DNA of 64,000 bases from Eudorina sp. 2006-703-Eu-15. Its lineage: Eukaryota; Chlorophyta; Chlorophyceae; Chlamydomonadales; Volvocaceae. Position numbers and translations under genes: made by a program. Positions 33,201 to 44,200 of this stretch are shown here, in pieces. The notes beneath the pieces were generated by a model. That model had not been told where the DNA came from. It did no database searches and was given only the letters and a program-made list of their open reading frames with translations. Within the stretch, counting starts at the first letter, position 1. Every line of letters starts with the position of its first letter. The stretch lies in contig BDSI01000202.1 in NCBI GenBank assembly GCA_003117195.1, positions 1 through 64,000 on the forward strand, written 5' to 3'.

Positions 33201-36200
33201 GACGCACGGCAGGGCGCTGAGGCGGGCGTGGAGGCTGGCAGCGGCAGCCCCCGGGAGGAGCCGGCGGCAGCAGCCCCTGGAACACCAGGAGCCGTTGAGC
33301 CAGCGGCGGCGGGAGCAGCGGAAGCAGCACCAGCAGCACCAGCAGCACCGGCAGCGCCAGCACCAGCAGCAGCAGGCTCATCGGAGTCGTCCTCGAGCGC
33401 CGTGGAGGGACACAGCTCGGGGTCGGGGCCGGGACGGGGGAGCGCGCTCGGATCCGGATCCGAGGAGCTGCAGATGCAGGCAGTGGGGCGAGGACAGGCG
33501 CCAGCCGCGGGGCCGGAGGGAGCTGAGCAGGCAGCTTCTCCACCGCCGCAGAAGGCTGCGCCAGCGGAGGCGGGGGCGGGTCCACCGGAGCGTGACGCTG
33601 CGGCGTCGACGTCGGGGCCCCGGGCGGCGAAGACTGACTCGGGCGCCGCCGCCCAGCAGCCGACCGATGGGTCGCAAGCGACCCATGGGTCGGGGGCGAT
33701 GGCCCTGCCGGCAGGGGCCATGGACGCCCTGAAGGTGTCGGCCGAAGCCATCAAGTCGTTGGAGGTGCTCACCGCGGACAACTTCAAGCCGCAGGTGAGC
33801 GGGCGGGGGAGGGAGGGAAGGCAGGCAGGCAGGTGGGCGGGGAAGGGAGGGAGGCAGGTGGGCGATGAAGGGACGGGCGGCAGCACGGCACGGCATATGG
33901 CATCGGTGGGGTCAGGAACTCAGGATGGGGATGGGGTTGTTGGACTGCGGGTGCGCCTCCGGGTGGCGAGGTCACGGCGATGGCTGGCGGAGGTAACCGT
34001 AACCAGGAGCAAGTACCGTAAGAGAAACAACACAGCGGCCCTGCAGCGACAGATTTGATGGGCGCGGGGATGCGGCGGCGGGTTGTGGAGTGTCTCATAG
34101 TCCCAGAGAGCAAGGGCAGAGCAGGGCAGAGCAGGGCAGAGCAGGGCAGGGCTGGGCAGGGCTGGCCGTCGCGAGGTCGGCCCCCGACCCGGTGTGTCCG
34201 CACCCCATCATACCTCAACACGCCCCCGGGGGCCGTTGCCCCTCCGCCCCTTCTCCCCGTCTTGCCCCTTGGCCTCGCCTCCTTTGAAATGTCTACCAAT
34301 TTCCTACACCCTCCCCTCCCTCTTCCTCCTCCTCCCCGCCTCAGGAGCTGAGCATCATCCTGCACGCCGCCGCCCGGCTGGGCTACCAGGACGACCGCGA
34401 GTTCATCCTGCGCATTCTGAACACCCTGGCAGCACACCCGGGGCCCTTCAGGCCGCAGGTGTGTGGGCATGCGTGTGTGCGCTTGTGCGTGTGTGTTATC
34501 AAAGAGAAAAGCTGAGCCGCGAAAAAACAGACCCGTGTCCAGTAATGCAATCGACGACTGAGGCCGAGACCAGAGTTACCAATATGCCAGGGCGAAGTAT
34601 GTCGACCATAAGTAGTCCCAAGGTGGTGTAGTCCGTGATGCCGTGGCGCCCCGTATCGTTGTCGAGCGCCGGTGGGCGCCGTTACGCCAGCAGAAGTAGC
34701 GGCTATGACGCCGTAGGCTAATGCAGACGAAACTCGACTAAACTACCTACTGATCCTAAGGTGCAGCAAAAGCAAGGGCGTATGCGTCAACAGCGCGTGC
34801 GATGCCGACAGCAAGCAAGTGCCCGGCACAACCGTCCCAGCCCGTGCAGAAGGAAAAAGATACTGACCTGAATGCAGAAACGGGAGCACCAAGCGAAGCA
34901 GCACCGTCAGTGGTTACCGAAGCGAAGTCGGAGGACATGCAAGGCGGATGGCAAGACAGGGACACACGTGAGCGCGACGGTCCTAAAAGTTGTTAGTAAG
35001 AAGGAAAAACGAGCAAAGCAAATGGAATGCAAAGATGCGGGTGCCGAATTTGCAGTGATGCGCCGGGTGCGCGTGTGTGTGTGTGTAAAAGATAACTGAG
35101 CCGATAGAAGTGATGTCCAGCGTTACCGGCGATGTAGGCGACGGGATTAAATGACACCCGAAATACCCGAAACCCGAATTACCGACAACCCAGATGGTAG
35201 TGAACGGTGACGGCGACGTAGGGGATGTGTGTGTAAAAGATAACTGAGGATGTGCGTGTGTGTGTTCTTAGGCGAGCGGAACAGGAGTGCATGACATGCA
35301 GGGGGCAGAGCAGGACCCAAAGGTTGCCTGTATGCGTATATGATACCCAATGCTCAACCCATTGTTCTATTTTTACCCTGTTCCAACCCCCGCCCCCATC
35401 TCCGCCCGGGTTCATTCTTCGGGTTTATTTCTTTTTTCAATTTAACCTCCCACCACTTCCCGGGATTGCAGAACGTGTCCAACAGCATCTACGCCCTGGG
35501 GGAGCTGTACGGCAGGGAGGGCACGTCCGAGAAGACGACGGCCGTCGCCGGCGGCGGCGATGATGACGGCAGGGAGCAGTGCCGGCGGCTGCCGGCGGCG
35601 CTGGTGCCGGGGATACGCGCGCTGGTGGACGTGGCGATGGCGCAGGGGCTGGAGCGGTTCAAGGTCCAGGTGGGGGAGTGCGCAGTGCGATTCATCCTCA
35701 GCCGGGCAGGCGGAGCGTCTCTGGGTGGGTGGATGGGCGGGTGGGTGGATTGGGTTGACGCATGAGCTGGAATGGGCGGTGGATGCACTGGACACATCTG
35801 TTGAATGAGAGCACTAATCCGAAGGAGGCATGCGTGTTTTCGGTTCCTGTGCAGGAGCTGTGCAACGTGGTGTACGGTCTGGCCAGGCTGGGGCTGCGGC
35901 TTCCGGAGGGGTTCCCGGGCGGCGAGGCGGGGGCGGCCGAAGACGCGGCCGCGTCGGCCCGGCCCCGGCGGCGCCGGACATCGGACGGGAAAACGAGAGG
36001 CGGCCGGGTGCAGCAGCGGGCGCAGCGACAGCAGCAGCAGCCGCAGGGCGAGGAGGAGGAGGAGGAGGAGCTGGGTACGGACGCGGAGGAGGACGGTGCG
36101 GGGAGGAGGGAGGTGGAGGAGGAGCTGGCGGAGCTGCGCGCCATCGTTGTCGGTGGTCCTGAGGAGCAGCAGCAGGTCCAGGGGCGGCGGTCGGGGAGCT

Positions 36201-39200
36201 CTGTGACCGATCCGCCCTCTTCTTCGGCCTTCTCGTCCTCCGCCTCGTCCTCCCGGGGTGTGGCTCCCCCGCCGGACCCGGGGCAGGCGGACGCCTCCGA
36301 TGAGGACGCGATCCGGCGCTTCGTGATGCTCCTCGCGGAGCACGTCAAGGAGCGCCTCCAGGTAGGGGACCGGCTGGGCGCGAGGATGTGCGGGCGGATG
36401 GGCGGGGGAGATTAGGAGGGCGACCATGTCTGTCGGCCTGTCTGGCGAGGGCGTGTGGTGTGCATAAGGCTGAGTCGCGTGCTGAGCGGGTGTGTGGGCG
36501 TGTGCGGGGCTGCAGGGGGTTTCGCACGGCGTGGTGCAATCCGGGGGCCTGGCGGCGTTGCACTGGCCGGTGGAGGGGAGGGGCCCAAGCCTGCTCTTTT
36601 GCTAGGGTTCGCTGTCTTGATTGACAAAATGGGGCCTTAGTCTGGGTGCCGCGCCTGCCCGCACGACATGTCCGTAGGCGGGACAAGTTCCACCAACTCG
36701 CGCGGGGGGTCCCCAGTCCGCACCGCACCGCACCGCATGTGCCCGGCTCCACCCCGCCCCGGACAGCGACAGCGACAGCGGCGGCTGCCATACGTTTTTA
36801 CCCACACGTGGCAGATGGGCACTGGCAGCATCGGTCACAAGCCTTGGCTGGTCAGAGGCCCCACCCCACTCCGCTCAGTCCAACCCTTCCTGCCAATTTC
36901 CCCAGTGCCCCCCACTCACCACCGCATGTGCGTCGGCTGAGGCCTGCTTACTCCGTGCCCCTGTTCCCCCCCTTGGCATCCGCGTATCGTGTGTCACCTT
37001 TTGTATGTGTGCGTATATGTGTCTGTGTGTATGTGTGTGTGTGCTTATGTGTCCTATTGTGTGTGTTTGTGTGTTAACCTCAGGCGCTGCATGTGGGGCC
37101 CCCCGGCAGCTACCGGCGCCACCCGGACGCCTTCGGGCCTCAGGCCATCTGCAACATGGCCTGGTCCCTGGCCGTGATCGGGTTCAAGGAGCGGTCGCTG
37201 TACGACCTGCTCGTACAGGCAGCGCTCCAGGGTAACTGCATGGCGGGCGCTACCGTGCAGGTACGGACATGGACGCTGTACGACTGTCGTAGGCAAGGCG
37301 GCGACCATGTGCTTCGCGATTGCACCACGCGCCATGCTTTCATGTATCACGTTCATGTCATGTCGTTTCGCCGAACCAGATGCGGTGGATGTGGTGTAGT
37401 GGGGTGCGGCGTGGTGTAGCGGGGTACGGTATCACCCCTTCCAACCCGCGCGTGTTGCCCGCTGCCGTTGCCGGTTGCCCGTTACCCGTTACCCGTTATC
37501 GCGCTCCCCCCGCCTTGGCAGGAGTGGGGCATCCTCTTGTGGGCGCTCGCCTCCGCGAGGTACCGGGCGCCCGGCCAGGTGGTGGGGCTGCTGCGCGGCG
37601 CGATGGCGCAAACCAGCGGCGACGTGACCTCCCTGGCGTCCTGGGGCCCCGTGCCCTGGCCCACCATCCTGTGGTGCCTCGTGGTGCCGGGGCTGTGTGA
37701 CGAGCATGTCGTACGGCACTGCATCTCCGCGATGGACCCCGTGGAGGTGGCGCGGCGGGAGCCGTCCTCCCTGGCGCACTGCCTGTGGTCGCTGGCGGTG
37801 ATGCCGGAGGGCAGCCTGCAGCGCGTGCCGGAGGAGGTGGCGGCGCTGGTGGGGGCCATCAACGGCTGCGACCCGCGGGACTTTGGGCAGATGTGGGTTG
37901 ACCGGACCGACCGACCGACCGTGTGAAAGCACCACCGGCTTCCGCGCCCGCCCGCCCGCCGCTCCTTCTCGACCCCCCCCATCCTGCTTAACCTGACTGA
38001 CCGGACCGGACCGGACCGAGGCCAACCTGTTTGGGTGCCCGCACACGGCGCATGGCATCGGGCGGCCGAAGCACCCGTGCCGCCCCTGCCGCGGCCGCCG
38101 CCGCTGTTTGGGTGCGGCTCAATTTTCACCACCACTCACCACCACTCACCACCACTCACCACCACTCACCACCACTCACCACCACTCACCACCACTCACC
38201 ACCACTCACCACTCACCACCACTCACCACCACTCACCACCACTCACCACCACTCACCACCACTCACCACCACTCACCACCACTCACCACCACTCACCACC
38301 ACCACCACTCACCACCACTCACCACCACCACCACCACTCACCACCACCACTCACCACCACCACTCACCACCACCACTCACCACCACCACTCACCACCACC
38401 ACTCACCACCACCACTCACCACCAACAAAACCCAACACACCTTCATTACAAACGCAGTGCGCTGGTGCAGCTGTGGCAGTTCCATCTGGAGCTCGAGGCG
38501 GCAGTCAACGCCCGGGCCCTGGCACCGACCCACAGCGAAGCAGCCACTGCAGCGGGCGACGGCGCCGACGCGGGGGCCGTACCCACCCAGCCCGACCGGA
38601 TCCGGCGGGGCCGGCGGCGGAGCGAGGCTTCTGTTGCGCCCGGCGCCAAACCGAAGTCGAAGCTGAGGGCGAGAGCCGCAAAGGCAGGCTTGGAGTCCCG
38701 GGTGGCGGCGCCGCCGGCTCGTCCGACGATCTCGTTGCCGCGGCTGAGCCCGGCCTTGGTGGCCGCCAGCAAGCGCGCTGTCGACGACCGCAATGCGATG
38801 TACGACACCGTGAAGACCACCGGTCTGCAGCGGTCCGTGTACTGGCACCTGCGGTCCATGATGTCGAACACCGGGGCGGCGGCGGCAGCCGCTGCGGAGG
38901 AAGGACCCCAGCGGGCGCTGCGGAGCGGCGCAAGGCGCAGGGTGATGAAGCAGGCGCAGCTGCGGGGAGGAGGACGCGCCGGTGCCGTCGGGGACGGTAT
39001 CGACCCGGGCACTGAAAGCGACGGCGAGGCGGCGTCACAAGCCCCGACCCCCCCGTGGTACGAAAGCTCTCCTGACACTGACGAGCTGGCGGTTGCAGCG
39101 GCGGCGGCCGCGGCGGCAGCCCCCGATCCCGATTTACCGGCGAGGGATGGGCGTCGCGGTTTGACCTCCGCCACCGCCGCCAGACTGCGCCACGGCGCGG

Positions 39201-39553
39201 CCGCGCCGCTGTCTGGGGCCGCCCGGCGCAGCCCTCTCCGTTCGGGCGCCCGGTTGGTCCGCGTGGAGTCGGAGTGGGTGGTGGAGCCGGTGGGGGCGCT
39301 GGTGGACGTGTGTGTGTGGCTGGGCGACGGTCGGCAGGTGGCGGTGGAGGTGGACGGCCCCACGCACTACTTCATCAACGAGCCGCACGCGGCGATGCCC
39401 ACCACGGAGCTGCGGGACCGCCAGCTGGAGCGGGTGCTGGGGCGGGGCAACGTCAAGGTGGTGCCGTACTGGGAGTGGCAGGCGCTGAGTTCGCCAGAGG
39501 TCAAGGCCGCGTACCTGACGCGGCTGCTGGGGCTGCGGCGCGCGCGAGGCTGA
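30260..39553 (+). CDS. OPR/RAP-domain organelle RNA-binding protein
   Basis: Eight exons join in phase: 30260-32242, 32865-33794, 34345-34458, 35472-35669, 35855-36361, 37084-37260, 37522-37892, 38458-39553, about 1791 aa. The C-terminal ~95 residues are a RAP domain: VAVEVDGPTHYFINEP, then GRGNVKVVPYWEW and a Leu/Arg end. RAP is a putative RNA-binding or nuclease-like fold of organelle RNA factors. Before it lie octotricopeptide-like helical repeats, for example QAICNMAWSLAVIGFKERSL, ELCNVVYGLARLGLRLP and EWGILLWALASARYRAPG. The N-terminal 600 residues are Ser/Gly/Arg- and Gln-rich; the first ~100, with RCRSAVRAPLISVASAA, look like a chloroplast transit peptide. The frame is open to 30140 but 30260 is the first ATG. 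Homologues stabilise, splice or translate single plastid mRNAs; the target cannot be read from sequence. The last intron joins AT|T in phase 2 using GTGGGT. Confidence 0.93.
34490..35250 (+). mobile_element. Dispersed repeat inside an OPR/RAP gene intron
   Basis: This part of intron 3 (34459-35471) is unlike neighbouring introns in base use. About 34640-35000 resembles 59100-59480: both share GCAAGCAARTGCCCRGCACAA, then GACCTGAA and GTGARCGCGAC in the same order. Both ends carry GTGTGTGT followed by an AAAAG-containing sequence and CTGAG. No coding sequence is visible. It is probably a non-autonomous element; its exact ends are unclear. Confidence 0.5.
35406..35455 (+). repeat. Copy of the CGGGTTTATTT intronic element
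   Basis: A CCCGGGTTCATTCTTCGGGT stretch continues TTATTTCTTTTTTCAATTTAACC, ending about 16 bp before the acceptor at 35471. Near-identical sequences occur at 42647-42691 and 63904-63949. Confidence 0.75.
38121..38425 (+). repeat. CACCACCACT repeat in the last OPR/RAP intron
   Basis: About 300 bp of 10-bp CACCACCACT units, with some 13-bp CACCACCACCACT variants, fill most of the intron 37893-38457. It reads His/Ser/Pro/Thr repeats in several frames. The acceptor AACGCAG lies behind it, so it is not coding. Confidence 0.95.
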
Positions 39554-40201
39554 CAGCATCACGGTGGGGGGGGGCTTCGCGAAAGGAGCGGGGGCGCCAC
39601 GCCTGTGGGGTGTGTGCGAACGCGCGGCGGTGAGGCGCCGCAGGTGTGTGCGGCTGGGGGGGGGAGGGGGTAATAAGAAAACCAGCCCAGACACACCCGC
39701 CCGGGGGGTGTCGCCGGTGATGTCGACGCCCTGGATTCAACGTGATATGGGATCTGGGATGCATGCCACGTGACATGTTCGAAAGGACTGTGACAGGACC
39801 GCCTGGGCGTGTGGGTCCGGCCCCTGGGACGGTGTCGGCGTGCGCGCCTTGGTAAAGCGCACGCGGCGATCTGGTCGTACTACGGTCGACGGGTCACTGT
39901 TTGACGACCGTTGCTCATGCCAAGGTGAAGATGTGGGAGGGCGTGCTGGCGAAGAGGATGTGGGCTTGCGGGGAGCGGGGGGAACTGTCCGCGCGACATG
40001 GCGCCGTGCACTTGGGCATGCCAAGAGAGCCCGTATCGGGGGTCCACACGCATTCGCACCTCTTCTTTTAATGATAGGGATCGCCTTCCCACCTGGACCA
40101 TTTTTATCCTGGCGCCCTGCCCCTCCGCGACAGCCTTGCCCCTTCGGGAGTAGTTTTGAGGTAGCGCTCCCAGCGGCTTGTCGAAGTGGCGCAACGCAAG
40201 G

Positions 40202-40206
40202 TTACA
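40202..40206 (-). terminator. TGTAA polyadenylation signal of AP2M1 (minus strand)
   Basis: TTACA on the plus strand reads TGTAA on the minus strand, about 1 kb behind the AP-2 mu stop codon. It lies inside the presumed 3' UTR of the convergent OPR/RAP gene. Confidence 0.5.
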
Positions 40207-40245
40207 CAAATACACCATAGCGCAGCTCATGGAATGCGATCGGTT

Positions 40246-40250
40246 TGTAA
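40246..40250 (+). terminator. TGTAA polyadenylation signal of the OPR/RAP gene
   Basis: First plus-strand TGTAA behind the OPR/RAP stop codon, 693 bp downstream, followed by an AT-rich stretch. Confidence 0.6.
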
Positions 40251-41221
40251 TTAATGGCATCTATGTGATCATATTTTTATATTACGTGCAGGCCAAGGCC
40301 GGCGCGAAGAATGGGTGGACCCCCCCTTGGGCGTGTCCTCACAGTGCATTTCAGAGACCAAGCCCTGCGCCCAAATCCCTGCCGTCAAACACAGCGGCGT
40401 TCCGACGGGGCTTCAATCTTCTGGCACATCCTGCCCTTGCCCTCCAATCCATTGCAAAACACACTCCAAGCTGGCCGATCCACAGCCCTTTAAGCCCGGA
40501 TACCCGTGACGAGAAGGATCCTGGATCCTGTCCCTGCCCCAGCGCCCCAGGCCCATGCCCCGCGGCCCCGTTGTGGCTCAGGCCCCGCACGCCGTGCCCC
40601 ACAGCCGCGTCCGAGCAGTGTCGCCCCTCCACCTCCTCGGCTCGCGTCATGCCACACGGTATCAGGGCGGTGCCCCGCGCAAGCCGCACGTGCCGCTGAA
40701 ATGGACTCGATGCATGATCACGCGCCGAAGAGCTCTCATCCGCGACCTCCACACCTCGCCCCATATCGCACACACCCACACCCACACCACGCGGGTTTCT
40801 TATCTAAACACACCACGCGCTAAACCACGCTGAAGCACGCAAAGAAAGAAAATCACTCCACTGGACGGCCAGGAACGCAGGAGCTGCCCCACCGAGAGCA
40901 CGCGACCCGTCGAGCCACACACGCAGTCATCTCATACCGCCGGGGTACGTCATTTAGCAAACGCTCCGAACGTCGTCCTCGACCGCAGCCCGTCACATGC
41001 GAACCCAGGCCCCAGACCACACCCCCACCCCGCAAGGTCAGCAGCAGCTGAGCAGTACGCATCAAGCCCGGCGAGTCACGTTCACCAGTACACATTTCAC
41101 GCGCCTCGCCCTCCACCCTTCAGTGCGGGGCCCGGGTGTCATGCAGCTCCTTCCCATCCCCGCGACCCAACAAGCTCCCGAGCTCTCACTCGACGTGCCG
41201 TCGCGTCTAACCCAAACCGCT
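40251..41221 (-). other. 3' UTR of AP2M1
   Basis: This lies between the AP-2 mu stop codon (41222-41224) and its likely TGTAA. There is no convincing ORF. It contains one copy (about 40787-40818) of the CTAAACACA motif seen at 7390, 16390 and 44479. Confidence 0.5.
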
Positions 41222-44200
41222 TCAGATCCGGATTAGGAAGTCCCCGCTCTTGCATAGCTTCCGAACCCATTTGTCGACCTGCGATGAGGGCCATGGGTCG
41301 ATCGGGACTGGGTCAGCGCCGCCGGGGCATGAGGCGTGCGGGAGGCCAGCGGATTCGACAGTACGTACGGCACGGAGGTCCACCGTTGACGTCGGGCGCA
41401 CGGTGTCGCAACAACGTGAAACAACACTAGTGAACAGACCGGCGTCACGTCGTTGGCAACGAGGCGTGTGTTTGGCGCGAATAGCCCCGCCCGCGAGAAG
41501 CCCGCGAGACGAGTGGCCAGGGCACCGCCTGCGGCTGGCGGCCTAATATGCAGCGGCAAGGAGTCATCAGAACGCCGCCAGGCCAGGCCAGGAGGCCGGC
41601 GCGCCAGCCAGCTAGCTCGCCAACCCAGCGGCTGACCAGTTGCAAGTGCCCTCGGCCTCCCGGCACGTGGCACGGCCGGCAGTCATGCGTTTGGCCGATG
41701 GCTGATATGTAATCAGGCGCTGCACTCCTCCATCGTCGTAAGGACAGCACGCATGTCAACTGGGTCCCCCGAGCGTTACCTGCAGCCGCTTCAAAATCCA
41801 TTTTTTTGCGCGGCGCCATACATCTGGCGCCTCCTATGATCAGCCCCGCTCACCTTGTACGCGCCGCCCTGCTTCCGCTCCACGACTCGAAGGTATCCGA
41901 CCCGCAGCCCGCTGCAGCTGAGCATCGGGATCTGGATGAGGCGAGCGGCAGAGGGCAAGACCACCATGTGGGTAGAGATAAGGCAGCCGGTAGGGGCAGC
42001 GCGCGAGCGCGGAGGTAAAACGTCACCGACACAACCCGCAGCTTTGGCCACAAAAGCTTAGCCACAACTCCACCTGACAAAACAGATTGAAGCAGACCAG
42101 GTCAATATCACAAACCATTGTATGCCAGGATGAAGCAAAAGTAGATCCCTGCTGTTGAGAATGCTTTACATTCCCAATCCCGCTCCGGGCTCGAGCCGCC
42201 ACGAGGGAGGTCCGAACCGGGGGGCTTTCCCCCGCCAACACCCCGCCCCTAACCGCATTCCGCACCTGGAACTGCATCTGGATGGGCGGCCGCCCCCACG
42301 GCTTCTTCTCGCGCGTGGACGCCACCAGGGTCACCTCCGCGCGCAGCGTGTGCTCCGTCCCGCCCATGAACTTGGGGATCTTCCAGACCAGCGCCTTCTT
42401 GGTGGCGTCGTACTTGGCGCGGCCCACCGTGACAAGCAGCTTGGCGGACGCAGTGTTGTCGGGCACCGGCACCAGCACCGCCACGGGGCCCGCCTGCGGA
42501 CAGAGGGGTATAGGACATTGGTAGGCATACGTTTACTGCGCTGCTGCTGCTGCTGCTGCTGCTGCGGACAGAGGGGAGAAACGGGAGAGACGAGAGAGAC
42601 GCGGCGATGATTCCGCCCCTACACTCCACGCGTTATGCTGGGTGTGCCCGGGTTCGTTCTACGGGTTTATTTATTTTTCTCAATTTTACCCTCCACGCAT
42701 CCGGCTCAAACCAACTCCCGCCAGCTTTGCAACCCCTGGCAGTCAGACAGTCAGCCAGTCAGTCAGACAGTCAGTCAGTCAGTCAGTCAGCCTCCGCGTG
42801 CGGGCTTCCGCGGTGGTACGGCAAGCACAGCACTGCCCTTCCCTCCCTCTGCTCATGGACTTCCGAGGGAGTGCCGCGGCCAGCTCACGTGCATCTTGTT
42901 GGAGAACGTCGACTTGACGCTGACGTTGGCCTCCAGCTTTGTGCGCCCCACCTCCGTGATGATGGGCAGGACCTTGAAGGGCAGCGTGATGCCGTCATTG
43001 ACCCGGTACCTGCCGGTAGGTGGTGCGGCGCGGCGCGGTGCGGCGCGGCGCGGTACGATGCGGTAAGGCCAAGCTGTACTGCTGGGAAATGGGCAGTGCT
43101 TGGCGCCGCTGCTGGGTGCCAGGGGTGACCCGCCAGGGCTGGTGCCCCGTGCGTGCAAGGACAGATATGACAGGCCAGGGTCTGGGCGGAAGGTGGTAAG
43201 GGCTGAAGGCCAGAACCCAAGTCCGCGCCCAGTGAAGCTGGTCCCCTTCTGCCCGTGGTCGCCTAGCCGCACCCATCCGGGTCCTACCCACCTCATGAGC
43301 TCAAACTCGCCGTCCGGGGGCACAAACGTGACCACCTTCTGCGCCTCGTAGGCCCCCAGGTTGACGCACTGGTGGAACGTCACGTCCTGCGCGGGTTGGG
43401 ATGGGGCGTGAGGGTTCGGGAAATAAGGTCGATGAGTGCGTGCCTGCCTCCATTGCAAAAAGTCGTGAGGATCACCCAAATCAGGAGGGAGATCGGAGTC
43501 GAGGTCTGGTGAATTAACCGGTAGCATAGGTATGGCCCGATACCGCATGTGCGTGTTGTTGACGTCCAGCCTCGTGAGGCCCGGCCCGCTGGTAACTGAC
43601 GTGCGCATGGCGCTCCGGGGATCTGTAGTCCTTTCCTTGCCCGTCCCCACCCGTTCCCTCTCCCCGCCGGTGCACTGCAGCGCTGCTCTCCCCTCCGCTG
43701 CCCTGCGCTACATGTCACTCCCAACCGCGACATGGGCCCGCACCTGCATCTGGTCGTTGAGCCCCAGCCTGAGCTCGGGCATGTCCGACAGGAAGCACTT
43801 CATCTGGACGCGTCCCACCACGTCGTTGCGGAGTACCGTCCCTGAATAGCGCCCATGACACCACCCGGGCAAAGGGGAGGAAACGATGGGCAGGGTACCA
43901 GGCGCGCGGTGGATGCGGTCCGGCATGTGGTGTGGCGAGCACAGGAAGGAAGCGCTCCGCTCTAATCACCCGACGACCAAGACGTCCAAAATGCTAAGGG
44001 CTGTTGCTCCTGGCGCGATCGCGTGTACGAACCCAGTTGGTACACCTAGCCCTCCTCGCAAGAGCAAATGCACGGCAGTAGCAGTCCCGCCGCCGCAGCA
44101 GCCAGCACGCACCGTTGCTGCTCATGAGCACGTTGATCTGCTCAATGATGTCCAGGAAAATCTCGTTGCGCTTGTACTTGAGGCCCTCGCGCCGCCATCC

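Larger units (their letters stand above)
39554..40250 (+). other. 3' UTR of the OPR/RAP gene
   Basis: This extends from the TGA at 39551-39553 to a plus-strand TGTAA at 40246-40250. No additional gene is supported. A GGGTGTCGCC-flanked G run lies near 39655-39672. Confidence 0.6.

Noticed and set aside
38035..39015. Long frames starting in the CACCACCACT array
   Set aside because: They read repeat sequence and then a wrong frame of the RAP exon. The spliced frame is set by the acceptor at 38457.
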